Below, one piece after another: positions 30,069 through 40,629 of a stretch of DNA of 64,000 nucleotides (position 1 is the first letter of the stretch; every line of letters begins with the position of its first letter). The stretch comes from Tsuneonella flava (GTDB lineage: Bacteria > Pseudomonadota > Alphaproteobacteria > Sphingomonadales > Sphingomonadaceae). The translations under genes were made by a program, and so were the position numbers. The notes under the pieces were generated by a model. The model did not search any database. It saw only the letters and a program-made list of their open reading frames with translations, and was not told the origin of the DNA. Location: positions 56,887-120,886 of the forward strand of contig NZ_PHSO01000011.1 of the NCBI RefSeq assembly GCF_002870965.1, given 5' to 3'.

Positions 30069-30489
30069 TAAACAGCATTTGAGCACTATAATGTCGTGTC
30101 CCACGACAAGATAATACAGCGACATCGGGAAAGTCTCACTAGCGATGCAGGGATTACTATTCTTGTTTCATGGCAGGCCATAAGTTATCCGCTCCTTGTA
30201 AGTTTCGCCATGACCATGATTGGTCCCTTGACTGCAGAGTTGAATCCTGAACCCAGGGGGAGGCATCGTAACCGCTATCTAAAAATGATGGGTGGTACGG
30301 ATATTAGAGATGAAAGCTGATGCTCTCACTCCTCTGATTTTAGCGTCAAATCAGGCGTAAACCCGCTGCTCAGTACCGACGTCAAACACCTGCGGAAATC
30401 ATCTAAGTCGGCCCCATGCTTGGTGCCAGTAGTTCGGCAGGCAAATTCACGACCCCATCCATATCCGCCAGCGAACTTGTCCGCGCCGC
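30069..30489. other. Intergenic region after accessory patch
   Basis: No convincing gene. A 74-codon frame starting GTG at 30096 has no recognisable features and atypical composition. GC content returns to the chromosomal level from about 30,350. Confidence 0.5.
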
Positions 30490-31236
30490 CTAGGTAGATA
30501 TATCAGTCAAGGCATCGCACACCGGCACCACCCATTCCGACCGACAGATGAGAAGATCGGGGATATAGGTGTCCCGCTGGTTGTAGATAAGCGGGCTGCC
30601 ATCAAGCCGCGAACAGTGCAAACCATGTGCCGCCGCAACAGCAACCGGGGCGCAACTGTCCCACTCGTATTGCCCGCCGGAATGCAGGTAGATATCCGCC
30701 TCCCCGCGCACAACGGCCATCGCCTTTGCCCCGGCGGAACCCATCGGAATCAGTTCCGCACTAAGGGTTTGTGCAACGGCGACAGCTTCTGCAGCAGGTC
30801 GTGTGCGACTGACCACCATTCTTGGTCTCGAATGGCCAGGGCCGAGCGGCTGCGGCTTGTCCGACCGAAAGACGGTACCGCCATCAAGGCCGGGGAGCGC
30901 CACTGCCCCCACACTGGCCGCGCCATCGACAGCAAGAGCGACGTGCACTGCCCAGTCGCTACGCGCTTCACCATATTCACGGGTGCCGTCCACGGGATCG
31001 ACAATCCAGACCCGACGCGAGGAAAGGCGATCGTAGTTGTCCTTTTCTTCCTCGGAAAGCAGGCCATCGTCGGGGCGCGCATCTCGCAATGCGTGGACCA
31101 GAAACTGATTGGCCGTAGCGTCGCCCGCATTGCCCAGCGCCTTGCCACCGAAAACGTCCGATGCGCGCACTTCCAGCAGGATTCGTCCGGCTGCTTCGGC
31201 AAGGTGCGCGGCAAGTTCGCCATCGGACATAGTCAT
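30490..31236 (-). CDS. cysQ: 3'(2'),5'-bisphosphate nucleotidase
   Basis: 248 residues of the inositol-monophosphatase fold. Metal-site motifs are LLSEEE (near residue 60), WIVDPVDGTREYG and the C-terminal YEWDSCAPVAVA. It hydrolyses PAP to AMP, removing the by-product of PAPS use. It follows cysNC by 16 bases, so it is cotranscribed with sulfate activation, which supports the assignment over a plain inositol phosphatase. Confidence 0.93.
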   Translation of the reverse strand: MTMSDGELAAHLAEAAGRILLEVRASDVFGGKALGNAGDATANQFLVHALRDARPDDGLLSEEEKDNYDRLSSRRVWIVDPVDGTREYGEARSDWAVHVALAVDGAASVGAVALPGLDGGTVFRSDKPQPLGPGHSRPRMVVSRTRPAAEAVAVAQTLSAELIPMGSAGAKAMAVVRGEADIYLHSGGQYEWDSCAPVAVAAAHGLHCSRLDGSPLIYNQRDTYIPDLLICRSEWVVPVCDALTDIST

Positions 31237-31252
31237 GATTGCGCGAGCCCCC

Positions 31253-33172
31253 TTATTTCAACGGCATCAGTTTGCGAACGATATAGTCGGCTGCTTCGGC
31301 CGCAGTCATCTCGGCGGTGTTAACCCGTATTTCCGGCGTCATCGGCGGTTCGTATGGACTGTCGATCCCGGTGAAGTTCTTCAGTTCTCCACTCCGGGCC
31401 TTCTTATACAACCCTTTGACATCGTGGGCCTCTGCCACTTCCAGCGGAGTATCGACGTAAATCTCGATGAATTCCTCGTCCGACAGCATTGCGCGCACCA
31501 TCTGACGCTCGGCGCGGAAGGGGCTGATGAATGCCGTCAGCACGATCAGGCCCGCATCGACCATCAACTTGGAGACTTCGCCCACGCGGCGAATGTTTTC
31601 GATCCGGTCCGCTTCGGTAAAGCCCAGATCCTTGTTCAGGCCGTGCCGAACGTTGTCACCGTCGAGCAAGAAAGTGTGTCGGTTCATCAGGTTGAGTCGT
31701 TTCTCAACCTCGTTTGCAATCGTGCTTTTGCCTGCGCCCGAAAGCCCGGTGAACCACAACACTTTCGGTGTCTGGTTCTTGAGCCGGGCGTGAGCCTCTC
31801 GATCGATGTCGGTCGGCTGCCAGTGAACGTTCTGCGCGCGGCGCAAACTGAAATTGATCATCCCCGCGGCAACCGTTGCGTTGGTCATCTTGTCGATCAG
31901 GATGAACCCGCCAAGCGCGCGATTGTCGGTATAGGGTTCGAAAATGATCGGACGATCGGTGCTGAGTTCCGCCACACCGATAGCGTTCAGATCGAGTGTC
32001 TTGGCCGCCATATGCTCCATCGTGTTGACGTTCACCGCATATTTCGGCTGACGCACAGTGGCGGAAACGGTTTGCGTTCCGATTTTCAGCCAATAGGCAC
32101 GGCCAACGTGCATAGTATCGTCGTTAAGCCAGACAATCGTCACTTCGAACTGGTCTGCCACGGCAGGCGGATTATCGGCAGGGGCAATCACATCGCCACG
32201 CGAGCAGTCCACCTCATCGGCGAAACACACCGTTACCGACTGCCCCGCTACCGCTTCGTCCAGTTCACCATCCATAGTGACAATTTTGCTGACGCTGCTG
32301 GTTTTACCTGAAGGCAACACGCGCACCGCATCGCCCGGCCTGACCAAGCCTGTCGCTATCTGCCCGGAAAAGCCCCGAAAATCGAGATTGGGGCGGTTCA
32401 CCCACTGAACCGGCATGCGGAACGGCTTACTGGCATCGCGCGCCGAATTAACCTCAACCGTTTCAAGGTGCTCGATCAACGTCGGGCCATCGTACCAGGG
32501 CATGTTATCGGATAGCGTCGTGATATTATCGCCTTTGAACCCGGAAATCGGCATCGCGGTGAAGCTCTCGATACCGATGGATTTTGCGAACTCGCTGTAT
32601 TCGCCAACGATCTTGTCAAAGACATCCTGCGCGTAATCGACGAGGTCCATTTTGTTGACCGCCAGCACGATGTTCCGAATGCCGATCAGATGGCAAAGAT
32701 AGCTATGGCGCCGGGTCTGAACCAGAACTCCTTTACGCGCATCGATCAGTATCACCGCCAGATCCGCGGTCGAAGCGCCTGTTACCATGTTGCGGGTATA
32801 TTGTTCGTGACCAGGGCAATCGGCGACAATGAACTTGCGCTTTTCAGTGTTGAAAAAACGATAGGCCACGTCGATCGTAATGCCCTGCTCCCGCTCGGCA
32901 GCCAGACCATCCACCAGCAGCGCAAAATCGATATCCTGCCCTTGTGTACCGACTTTCTTTGAATCGGATTGCAAAGCGGCCAACTGATCTTCGAAGATCA
33001 TCTTCGAATCGTAGAGCAAACGACCGATCAGCGTCGATTTGCCATCGTCCACCGATCCGCAGGTGATGAAGCGCAGCATCGTCTTGTGCTGATGCGTGTC
33101 CAGATATGTATCGATATCTTCGGCAATGAGCCTGTCGGTTACATAAACGGAGTCGTTCTGTGTCTCAGGCAT
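31253..33172 (-). CDS. cysNC: Bifunctional ATP sulfurylase GTPase subunit / APS kinase
   Basis: 639 residues. The N-terminal EF-Tu-like GTPase (CysN) has [10 protein letters not shown] (38-47), DCPGHEQY and NKMDLVD. Beta-barrel domains follow, then an APS kinase domain with its own P-loop GLSGAGKST (about 476-484) and the [15 protein letters not shown] segment. It makes APS with CysD and phosphorylates it to PAPS. The fused form is common in alphaproteobacteria. It starts one base after the cysD stop. Confidence 0.96.
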   Translation of the reverse strand: MPETQNDSVYVTDRLIAEDIDTYLDTHQHKTMLRFITCGSVDDGKSTLIGRLLYDSKMIFEDQLAALQSDSKKVGTQGQDIDFALLVDGLAAEREQGITIDVAYRFFNTEKRKFIVADCPGHEQYTRNMVTGASTADLAVILIDARKGVLVQTRRHSYLCHLIGIRNIVLAVNKMDLVDYAQDVFDKIVGEYSEFAKSIGIESFTAMPISGFKGDNITTLSDNMPWYDGPTLIEHLETVEVNSARDASKPFRMPVQWVNRPNLDFRGFSGQIATGLVRPGDAVRVLPSGKTSSVSKIVTMDGELDEAVAGQSVTVCFADEVDCSRGDVIAPADNPPAVADQFEVTIVWLNDDTMHVGRAYWLKIGTQTVSATVRQPKYAVNVNTMEHMAAKTLDLNAIGVAELSTDRPIIFEPYTDNRALGGFILIDKMTNATVAAGMINFSLRRAQNVHWQPTDIDREAHARLKNQTPKVLWFTGLSGAGKSTIANEVEKRLNLMNRHTFLLDGDNVRHGLNKDLGFTEADRIENIRRVGEVSKLMVDAGLIVLTAFISPFRAERQMVRAMLSDEEFIEIYVDTPLEVAEAHDVKGLYKKARSGELKNFTGIDSPYEPPMTPEIRVNTAEMTAAEAADYIVRKLMPLK

Positions 33173-33173
33173 G

Positions 33174-34079
33174 TCAGAAATACCCCTGCTGCTTTTTCAC
33201 TTCCATGCCTGCACCGCCGGCATCTTTGTCGATCGCGCGGCCCTGCCGTTCCGAGGTCGTGGTCAAAAGAGTTTCCTGAAGCACTTCGGGCAAAGTCTTC
33301 GCAGTGCTCTCCACCGCACCGGTCAGCGGATAACAGCCGAGCGTCCGAAACCGGATCGACCGTTCGACGGGCACTTCACCGGGCTGCAACGGGAAACGAT
33401 CGTCATCGATCATCAGCAACATGCCATCGCGCTCCACGGTCGGGCGCTTTGCCGCGAAATAGAGCGGAACAATCGGAATGTCGTTCAGGTGGATATATTG
33501 CCACACGTCCAGCTCGGTCCAGTTCGAGATTGGGAAGACGCGGATGCTTTCGCCTTTGTGTTTGCGCGCATTGTACAGGTTCCACAGTTCCGGTCGCTGG
33601 TTCTTCGGATCCCACCCGTGACTGGCGGTGCGGAATGAGAATATGCGTTCTTTCGCCCTGCTCTTTTCCTCGTCGCGGCGGGCACCGCCAAATGCCGCGT
33701 CGAAATTCCACTTGTCCAGCGCCTGCTTCAGCCCTTCGGTCTTCCACATATCGGTGTGCAGCGAACCGTGATCGAACGGGTTGATCTCGCGCTCGACTGC
33801 TTCGGGGTTTTGATAGACCAGCAGCTCCATGCCGCTTTCCTGCGCCATGCGATCGCGCAGTTCATACATCGCCTGAAACTTCCACGTCGTGTCAACATGC
33901 AACAGAGGAAACGGAGGCGGTGACGGGAAAAACGCCTTGCGCGCGATATGCAGCATGACGGCGCTATCTTTGCCGACGCTGTACAGCATGACCGGGTTTT
34001 CGGCCTCTGCTGCGACTTCGCGAATAATGTGAATCGCCTCTGCCTCAAGCCGTTCGAGGTGGGTCAATGTTCGGGACAT
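33174..34079 (-). CDS. cysD: Sulfate adenylyltransferase subunit 2
   Basis: 301 residues of the PP-loop (adenine nucleotide alpha hydrolase) family: [20 protein letters not shown] is the SGGxDS-type loop. [20 protein letters not shown] and the C-terminal [22 protein letters not shown] (in part) are typical of CysD. It adenylates sulfate in complex with CysN. It is first in the cysD-cysNC-cysQ operon, divergent from the LuxR-type gene across about 90 bases. Confidence 0.97.
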   Translation of the reverse strand: MSRTLTHLERLEAEAIHIIREVAAEAENPVMLYSVGKDSAVMLHIARKAFFPSPPPFPLLHVDTTWKFQAMYELRDRMAQESGMELLVYQNPEAVEREINPFDHGSLHTDMWKTEGLKQALDKWNFDAAFGGARRDEEKSRAKERIFSFRTASHGWDPKNQRPELWNLYNARKHKGESIRVFPISNWTELDVWQYIHLNDIPIVPLYFAAKRPTVERDGMLLMIDDDRFPLQPGEVPVERSIRFRTLGCYPLTGAVESTAKTLPEVLQETLLTTTSERQGRAIDKDAGGAGMEVKKQQGYF

Positions 34080-34149
34080 GCGATAGTGCTCTTTCCAGCC
34101 ATCAATGATTTGCTTCTACAAATGTGCGTGATCGCGCTGGACATTTAAC

Positions 34150-34163
34150 CTCCCATTTGGGAG
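34150..34163 (+). promoter_or_regulatory. Small hairpin covering the ribosome site of the LuxR-type gene
   Basis: CTCCC-ATTT-GGGAG (34150-34154, 34159-34163). The GGGAG arm is the presumed ribosome site, nine bases before the ATG at 34173. The stem is only five pairs, so any translational effect is speculative. Confidence 0.4.
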
Positions 34164-34172
34164 CATCTAGTG

Positions 34173-35279
34173 ATGTTCGTGATCCAGGAGGAAACCGACC
34201 TGCTGTCTGCGGCCTTCGATGGCCCTTTCGAGCAACCGATGTGGCAGACCTTTCTGGAGCGGCTCCGCGTGCGGACACGTGCAGATAGTGCCACCATTAC
34301 GTTTCGCCCGCCTGACCGGTCGCGTAACAGCACTATTCACCTCGCCGCCGGGCGCGCGATGCCGCGTGAACTCGCGCAGATGTACGAACGCGATGTTTGG
34401 GAGCGCGATCCCCTTCCCTATTTCGATCTGCGCGAAGAACGGGTCTATTCCTTGTCCGAACTGCTGCTGCCCGGCGACCCGATTCATGACGCCTTTCGCC
34501 GTGACATGATGATCCCCAACAAAGTGAACGCCATGCGGCTGATGCGTATCACCGAGCCGGGCGGAGTCAGCGCATGGATATCTATCAATCGGGAAACCAA
34601 TGACTTCACCCCGGCCGACGGAGCGCTGCTGAGCCGGATCGGGCCGCATTTTCGCCGGGCATTGCGCTGCTATGCCGAAATCGAACGGCAGAAGGCCAGC
34701 GCGCGGATCGCCGACAATGTCATGGCCCGACTTAATTTCGGGTGGATCCGGCTCGATGCAGATGGCGTAGTAATGGAGGAAAGCCACGAGGCGGCGAAGC
34801 TGATGCAGTACGGCGTCGGGCTGCGCCGGACCCGCAGCGGTCGACTGATTGCAGACGATTCGCTGATCGATCGCAAGCTATCCCGCGCATTGCGCGCCAT
34901 TGTGAAAGAAGCCAACCCGCGCCCCCATGCCATCAATGTGTCGATGGATCCGTGGGTCGACCTGCTGATTGTCCCCGCAACGCCGGACCCGCAATCCCCC
35001 GCTGCCAGCGGTGCTGCGGTTGCCTATATTCAAGGCGACAACCGCAGCCGATCCGACCGCCATGAACAAATCGCCGAACTGTTCGGCCTGCTTCCCAGCG
35101 AAGCCCGCCTTGCGCTGGCTCTGTCCAATGGCCAGTCGATTGCCGAAGCCGCCCAGAGCCTTGGAATCACAATCGAAACAGCAAGAAACTATTCCAAGAA
35201 AATCTATGCCAAGATGGGCGCTCGCGGGCAATCCGATCTGATCCGCTTCATCCTGACCAGCGTCCTCGCCCTAAGCTAG
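34173..35279 (+). CDS. LuxR-type transcriptional regulator with sensor-like N-terminus
   Basis: 368 residues from the ATG at 34173; a GTG just before is also possible. The N-terminal 200 residues resemble a PAS/autoinducer-free sensory domain (WERDPLPYFDLREERVYSL). The C-terminus has a LuxR/GerE helix-turn-helix: LLPSEARLALALSNGQSIAEAAQSLGITIETARNYSKKIYAKMGARGQSDLIRFIL (split in text: recognition helix ETARNYSKKIYAK). There is no phospho-receiver. It is divergent from cysDNC, so it could control sulfur assimilation, but no binding site is evident beyond the short hairpin. Confidence 0.82.
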   Translation: MFVIQEETDLLSAAFDGPFEQPMWQTFLERLRVRTRADSATITFRPPDRSRNSTIHLAAGRAMPRELAQMYERDVWERDPLPYFDLREERVYSLSELLLPGDPIHDAFRRDMMIPNKVNAMRLMRITEPGGVSAWISINRETNDFTPADGALLSRIGPHFRRALRCYAEIERQKASARIADNVMARLNFGWIRLDADGVVMEESHEAAKLMQYGVGLRRTRSGRLIADDSLIDRKLSRALRAIVKEANPRPHAINVSMDPWVDLLIVPATPDPQSPAASGAAVAYIQGDNRSRSDRHEQIAELFGLLPSEARLALALSNGQSIAEAAQSLGITIETARNYSKKIYAKMGARGQSDLIRFILTSVLALS

Positions 35280-35403
35280 CTCACCGCACACACACCGGCT
35301 CTGCAATCGCCTGTCACACTGTCACATGAGGCATGCAATTGAGAGTTGCGAGCTGAGTCGTCTTTTCCCACCCATACCCGCTCCATCCAGATTGCCGGGA
35401 CAT

Positions 35404-37389
35404 TTATTGCAGCAGCATTTCTCGTAAAAACGCAATCTGCGCGCCGTCGGAAACTCGGGCGTTCTCGCTTTTCTTGAAACCATGCCCTTCATTGTCAGCG
35501 AGGACATAGGAAACACGCACGCCGTTCGCCCGAATGGCAGCAATCATGTCTTCGGATTGCTGCTGGGGTACGCGAGGATCGTTGCCTCCCTGAATGAACA
35601 GCACGGGCGCGCGAATGCGCGAAGCATTCTGCATCGGGGACATTTGCTGGAAGAACTTTGCGACTTCGGGGTCGCGTTCATCGCCATATTCGCGGCGCCG
35701 ATTGTCGACCCGATAAGGTTCGGTATTCGCCATAAACGATGCAAAGTCGCTTACTCCGAAGCGAGAAATTCCGCCTTTGAACCGGTCGGGATAGGCAACC
35801 AGCGAAGCGAGAGTCACGAAGCCACCGTAAGACCCACCGGCAATGACGACGCGATCGGCATCGAGATCGGGCTGCTCTTTGATCCAGTCGAGCAATGCGC
35901 CGATATCCTTGATCGCATCGCCGCGCTTCACGGTTTCATCCAACTGTTCGAAGGTTTTTCCATATCCCTCCGACCCGCGGATATTCGGTCGGAGGACTGC
36001 GATCCCCATTTGTGTCGCAATATAATGGTAAAAGCGGCTGAAGCTCGGTCGCGACTGGGATTCTGGCCCTCCGTGAGCGAAAATCACCACAGGGACAGGG
36101 TGATCGGCAGACGCAGCATCCGGGCGATATACCAGCAAAGGGATCCGACGCTGTTTATCGCCGTCCATATCGAACGTCGGGAACGTAGTAATATCCGGCG
36201 TCATCCGGGCGATTTTCTGATCGGGCCGGAAGCCCCCGGTCCAGACTTCGAAGCTATCGTCGCGATAATCATAGATGCCCGAACGCCAGGGAACATCGGG
36301 TTGAGACACGCTCAACGCGAGTTTCTTTCCATCGGGCGAAAAGCGCATCGCACCGATCACACCCAGCGATTTTTCGGAAGGTCCGGAGATCAGGCGAAGA
36401 GCCTTGGTATCGAACACTACCAATGTGGATAGTCCGCTGCGATTGAACGATACAGCCATACGGCTGCGATCTGGCGACATGACGATGGAATCGATGTCCA
36501 AGCCCACATTGCTCAGCACCGGTAATATTTCGCGATTTTCGAGATCGAGGCGGAACAGTTCAACGTATTCGGAGAAAGCGTTGGTTGTGAAGAAGACATA
36601 CCGTCCATCGGCAGAGTAGTAGGAATCTTTGATATCCTCATCGGCTTCGATCAGGATAGTCTCCTTCCCACTGGCAAGTTCAATCTGAGATAGTTTAAAA
36701 CCACCCTCTGACGGGCCTTCTGCCAGCAAGCGTGTGCCATCCGGACTGAAGTCATCGGGATAGAAAGGGATATTGCTGCGTTCCAGAATGCCAGTCTCGT
36801 TATCTGGACATGTCGACTGGACAATAAGGCTCCACATGCCAGTGCCAGCCTCTGCACTTGCATAGGCGATCTTGTCCATTTGATCGGAAACGAGAAGAGA
36901 TACGTTGCGTGAGCGGCCCGGGGACAGCTTTACGGCATCGTGCGATCTGCCATCGGTAACATAGACAGCGCTGTACTCGTCACCGTCTTTGTCGCTGGTG
37001 AAAACATAGCCCTCGCGATCGCACACCATTGCATTGCGCGCAGTTGACAGGCTCAAGCCGGGCAGATCGAGTATCTCGGTATAATCGGCGTTACGCGTCG
37101 CGCGGCGATAGAGGTTTCCGCGATCGGCAAACAGCATAGCCTTGCCATCATGCGTCCAACCACGGGTAGAATAACTGTTGCTTGTCCGCATGTGTCGGGC
37201 GACGTTCTGGCCATCGTACAGAACGGACTCAGGGACATTTTCGAGGAACAGATGTTTGCCGAACTGCCGCCGTTCGGTCGGTTCTGCCTCAGACTGCTGA
37301 GGCACCTGATCTTGTGCCAGCGCTGTTGCAGCCCATGCCAGAGACACCGCCGAAATGCAGCAGAACATCTTACGCAAAACACTCTCCAT
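35404..37389 (-). CDS. Exported S9-family prolyl oligopeptidase
   Basis: 661 residues with a signal peptide (residues 1-25, ending ATALAQ). Residues about 60-380 form a beta-propeller of WD-like blades (SPDGTRLLAEG, SADGRYVFFT, SPDRSRMAV, SPDGKKLALS). The alpha/beta-hydrolase domain has Ser520 (GGSYGG), Asp604 (GGNDPR) and His636 (EGHGF). It cleaves short peptides in the periplasm or outside. It lies behind a TonB receptor on the same strand, separated by a strong hairpin, and fits a peptide-uptake role. Confidence 0.92.
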   Translation of the reverse strand: MESVLRKMFCCISAVSLAWAATALAQDQVPQQSEAEPTERRQFGKHLFLENVPESVLYDGQNVARHMRTSNSYSTRGWTHDGKAMLFADRGNLYRRATRNADYTEILDLPGLSLSTARNAMVCDREGYVFTSDKDGDEYSAVYVTDGRSHDAVKLSPGRSRNVSLLVSDQMDKIAYASAEAGTGMWSLIVQSTCPDNETGILERSNIPFYPDDFSPDGTRLLAEGPSEGGFKLSQIELASGKETILIEADEDIKDSYYSADGRYVFFTTNAFSEYVELFRLDLENREILPVLSNVGLDIDSIVMSPDRSRMAVSFNRSGLSTLVVFDTKALRLISGPSEKSLGVIGAMRFSPDGKKLALSVSQPDVPWRSGIYDYRDDSFEVWTGGFRPDQKIARMTPDITTFPTFDMDGDKQRRIPLLVYRPDAASADHPVPVVIFAHGGPESQSRPSFSRFYHYIATQMGIAVLRPNIRGSEGYGKTFEQLDETVKRGDAIKDIGALLDWIKEQPDLDADRVVIAGGSYGGFVTLASLVAYPDRFKGGISRFGVSDFASFMANTEPYRVDNRRREYGDERDPEVAKFFQQMSPMQNASRIRAPVLFIQGGNDPRVPQQQSEDMIAAIRANGVRVSYVLADNEGHGFKKSENARVSDGAQIAFLREMLLQ

Positions 37390-37408
37390 GATTTATGGCA
37401 TTAATCCA

Positions 37409-37444
37409 AATGCCGGGGCGGTCCGTTTTGACCGCCCCGGCATT
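37409..37444 (-). terminator. Strong hairpin between TonB receptor and S9 peptidase
   Basis: A perfect 15-bp GC-rich stem (37409-37423 with 37430-37444, six-base loop) begins 15 bases after the receptor stop. On the minus strand it is followed only by TTGGATTAAT, so the T-run is poor. It may terminate the receptor transcript partially or protect its 3' end and so lower expression of the peptidase. Confidence 0.65.
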
Positions 37445-37458
37445 CTGGCATTCGGGTT

Positions 37459-40458
37459 TTAGAAGCGGAAACGCGCCCCGACGTAGAATTCGCGTCCATC
37501 AAGATCGTTCAGCGCCGAAACGATGTTGCGGCTGCTACCGTAGTTCAGGCCCGACGGAATGAACGGCCCCAGATCGTTGAACACGTTGTTCACGCCGCCG
37601 TAGATTTTGATATGGGGGCGATTGCGAAGCGTATAGGACATATACAGGTTATGATATGCCTGTCCGCCGACCTTGAAGTACTCGGAATCGGTAGGCGCGA
37701 CGTGATTATCGTCCACTCCACCGCTGCGATAGAGCGTCGTCCAGCTGATACGGATATTCCGGTCGCTCCATCCGAGTTTGAGGCGGAATTCATCGGTGGG
37801 TTTGCCGATTTCTCCCAATGAGTCCTCAGTTTCGAGTCCGGCGATACCCTGATATGTGAACTCATCCCGGAAATAGTGAGTATAGATCAGGTTAGCGCCA
37901 AACCGACCGGGAATACCGGAGATCGCCCAGTCATAATTGAACGTAACGTCCACCCCTTCGGTCAGGTAGCTGTCGAGATTTTCCACCTGATTGATGATCT
38001 GGCTGATCGTGCCGGTCTGCGAATTGCGGGAAATGACATCACAAAAACGGTTATCTGGATAGTTATCAGCAGTATAACACAGGTCTGCGGTCAATTGACT
38101 GGATATCGATCCAATCGCATCCCGCACACGGATCTGATAATAATCTGCAATCAATGACAGACCCGGAATGATCTTCGGAGTCAGGACCACACCTGCAGTA
38201 TAGGTATCTGCGGTTTCTTCCTTCAGCTTGTTATTACCCTGGTTTGGACCACGGATGCTGCCATCGAATTCAAACGGCTGCCCGGCATTTGCCGGGTCGG
38301 CGAAGTAGGCCTGAATACCCGGAACAGCCAGACAGTTGGCAGCCAGCACTGCGGTGCTGGTATTGCTGCCTGCCGGTGCTGTCACGCCCGATCCATCCGG
38401 CATCAGGCCATCGCATGGGTCACGAACGCTGTCGTAATCGCCGCGCGGGGGCGAAAAGAACTCAGTCAGCGTCGGGGCGCGTTGTGAGCGCGAGTACTGT
38501 GCACGAAAACGAATGCTGGAACTGGGCGACCAGCTCCCACCGGCGTTGTAGCTGAATACCCCACCGACTGTCGAATAATCGGCGGCACGGCCTGCAAGCT
38601 GCAATGAAAGACGGCTTGTAATCGGGATATCGAGTTCAGCGAACGCTTCGACAACATCGAAATGAGCTTCGATGTCCGGCACGCCTGTCGACGTTGTGGC
38701 CATGATGACATCGCCATCCTGCCCCCAGGTCTTCTGATATTCCCGGCGATATTCCAGACCAGCAGCCGCCTTCAGAGGGCCGCCGGGCAGTTGCAGCACA
38801 GTGCCGTTAGCGCTGGCCAGACCGGTAATCTGCTCACGCTTCTGATAGAGGTTGGCGTTATAGCGGATGTAATTCGCCATATCGTCCGTGATCGAGTTCT
38901 CGCCGAACAGATCGATCGGCACACACCCTTGCGAACGGGCAGTGGCATCGACGCACTGATAGCCCCCTGCCCCATCGGATTCGACGTCCAGAGCATAAGC
39001 GAGATTCTGAAGATTGATTTCGTTGGTATCGCGCTGATGCTGTTTGTAGGTGCCGTATGTTCCGGAAACCTGCCACTGCCAGTCGCCCCATGCAGAGCCA
39101 TTCAGTGCAAGGCTGGATCGTAGCGTATCGCGAAAGTTGATTTTCTCGTCCCAGCCCAGTTCGGCAAAGCGACGATACCAGCTCACGGTACCCGAACGGG
39201 TTTCCTCGACTGCATCAGGAATGAACGGATTGTTGGCCGCAATTTGCGGAAGCTCGCCGTAGATTACGTTTCCATTCGAATCCCGCAGTGCATTGCCATT
39301 GGCATCGAGCCGCGCATATTCGTCACCGTAAATGGCGGCTTCAGACGAGCTGCGCGCGCGCGTGTAATTGTAAGTGTACATGACGCTGGCGCTCACGTTG
39401 ACGCTCGGTGTCAGTTCGTATTCCAATTTCACCGCGCCGGACGCCATCAGATATTCTGGCGACAGTGTCTGACCGGGGCGATAGTTGAAACCATCGGGGT
39501 AGGTTTCGAACCCGGCTGACGCTGGTCGACCATCATCGGGCAGAAGCGATTTATCGTTGTACCAGACGCCGCCGATATTCCATGCGTCGTCGGATTCGAA
39601 GCGACCGCCGGGGAGATAGGAGCTGAGGCTGGGAGTGAAACAATATCCACCGCTCTCACAACCAGGGAACACCGATTCATCATTGAACGCGCCAGCATAG
39701 CCGGGCGTATCCCAGGTTAGTGCAGCAATCGATTCGGGCCGGGTTGAATCGGCATAGATCGCGCGTTGGTGTTCGAAACTGGCACCGACCAGGATATTGC
39801 CCCGGCCATTGGCAAAGTTCTTGCCCCACGTAAGGTCAGCGTCGATTTCGTTATCGCCACTGCGTTCCGGCGCAAGATACCGGAGATTGGCTTCGAACCC
39901 CTCCCAGTCTTTCTTCAGGATTATGTTCACGACACCTGCAATGGCGTCTGACCCATAGATTGCCGAGGCACCCCCGGTCGTCACTTCGATCGATTCGACA
40001 AAGCCCGCCGGGATCGTAGACAGACTGACGCGTTCGCCATTGCCTGCGTTCGAAATAGCCCGGCGACCGTCGATCAGCGTCAGTGTCCGGTTGCTACCCA
40101 AGCGCCGGAGGTTGACGGAGCTAATACCCGAATTTTGCACACTGGTGTTCGAACTTTCAGGCGAAATATCCGAATCCACACCGGGGATTTCCTGAACAAT
40201 TTCCGCAATGCTGGTCGTGCCACTTTCCGAGATATCTTCGCGGCCAAGAATTTTCAGCGGAATTGCCGAAGTCGCGTCCGAACGGCGGATGCGGGATCCC
40301 GTCACAACGATCGCATCAGTTTCGCCAGCGCCCGCCGATGAAGCCCCCTGTTGACTATCCTGCGGCTGCCCATTCGTTGCATCTTGTGCAAATGTCGGTG
40401 TTGCATAGACCGCCGACATCGCGAGAGTACAGGTAGTTAGGAACAAACGTTTTTTCAT
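37459..40458 (-). CDS. TonB-dependent receptor
   Basis: 999 residues. Signal peptide (MKKRLFLTTCTLAMSAVYATPTFAQ), TonB-box-like IVVTGSRIRR near 51-60, plug domain (ISESGTTSIAEIVQEIPGVD; YGSDAIAGVVNIILKKDWEG), and a large 22-strand barrel ending NDLDGREFYVGARFRF. The long barrel loops and lack of a secretin/STN domain fit carbohydrate/peptide-type receptors of sphingomonads. The next gene is an exported S9 peptidase, and a LysR regulator is divergent, so the substrate may be a peptide. It begins 150 bases from the LysR gene. Confidence 0.93.
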   Translation of the reverse strand: MKKRLFLTTCTLAMSAVYATPTFAQDATNGQPQDSQQGASSAGAGETDAIVVTGSRIRRSDATSAIPLKILGREDISESGTTSIAEIVQEIPGVDSDISPESSNTSVQNSGISSVNLRRLGSNRTLTLIDGRRAISNAGNGERVSLSTIPAGFVESIEVTTGGASAIYGSDAIAGVVNIILKKDWEGFEANLRYLAPERSGDNEIDADLTWGKNFANGRGNILVGASFEHQRAIYADSTRPESIAALTWDTPGYAGAFNDESVFPGCESGGYCFTPSLSSYLPGGRFESDDAWNIGGVWYNDKSLLPDDGRPASAGFETYPDGFNYRPGQTLSPEYLMASGAVKLEYELTPSVNVSASVMYTYNYTRARSSSEAAIYGDEYARLDANGNALRDSNGNVIYGELPQIAANNPFIPDAVEETRSGTVSWYRRFAELGWDEKINFRDTLRSSLALNGSAWGDWQWQVSGTYGTYKQHQRDTNEINLQNLAYALDVESDGAGGYQCVDATARSQGCVPIDLFGENSITDDMANYIRYNANLYQKREQITGLASANGTVLQLPGGPLKAAAGLEYRREYQKTWGQDGDVIMATTSTGVPDIEAHFDVVEAFAELDIPITSRLSLQLAGRAADYSTVGGVFSYNAGGSWSPSSSIRFRAQYSRSQRAPTLTEFFSPPRGDYDSVRDPCDGLMPDGSGVTAPAGSNTSTAVLAANCLAVPGIQAYFADPANAGQPFEFDGSIRGPNQGNNKLKEETADTYTAGVVLTPKIIPGLSLIADYYQIRVRDAIGSISSQLTADLCYTADNYPDNRFCDVISRNSQTGTISQIINQVENLDSYLTEGVDVTFNYDWAISGIPGRFGANLIYTHYFRDEFTYQGIAGLETEDSLGEIGKPTDEFRLKLGWSDRNIRISWTTLYRSGGVDDNHVAPTDSEYFKVGGQAYHNLYMSYTLRNRPHIKIYGGVNNVFNDLGPFIPSGLNYGSSRNIVSALNDLDGREFYVGARFRF

Positions 40459-40629
40459 AGGTATCCCCCATTTCGAAAATTACAGCCGTGCCTGACGCAA
40501 CTATTGCTCATATATCCCCTAGCGCACGACATTTGATTGCTTTGGTGAAGGAGCTCTGTCTCCATAGGCAAATTCAAAAATCGCGATCCTTGATGACAGA
40601 ATCGCAAGATGCAGATAATTAACAAATTT

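Noticed and set aside
30096..30320. 74-codon frame starting GTG
   Set aside because: No ribosome site, no recognisable feature and atypical composition.
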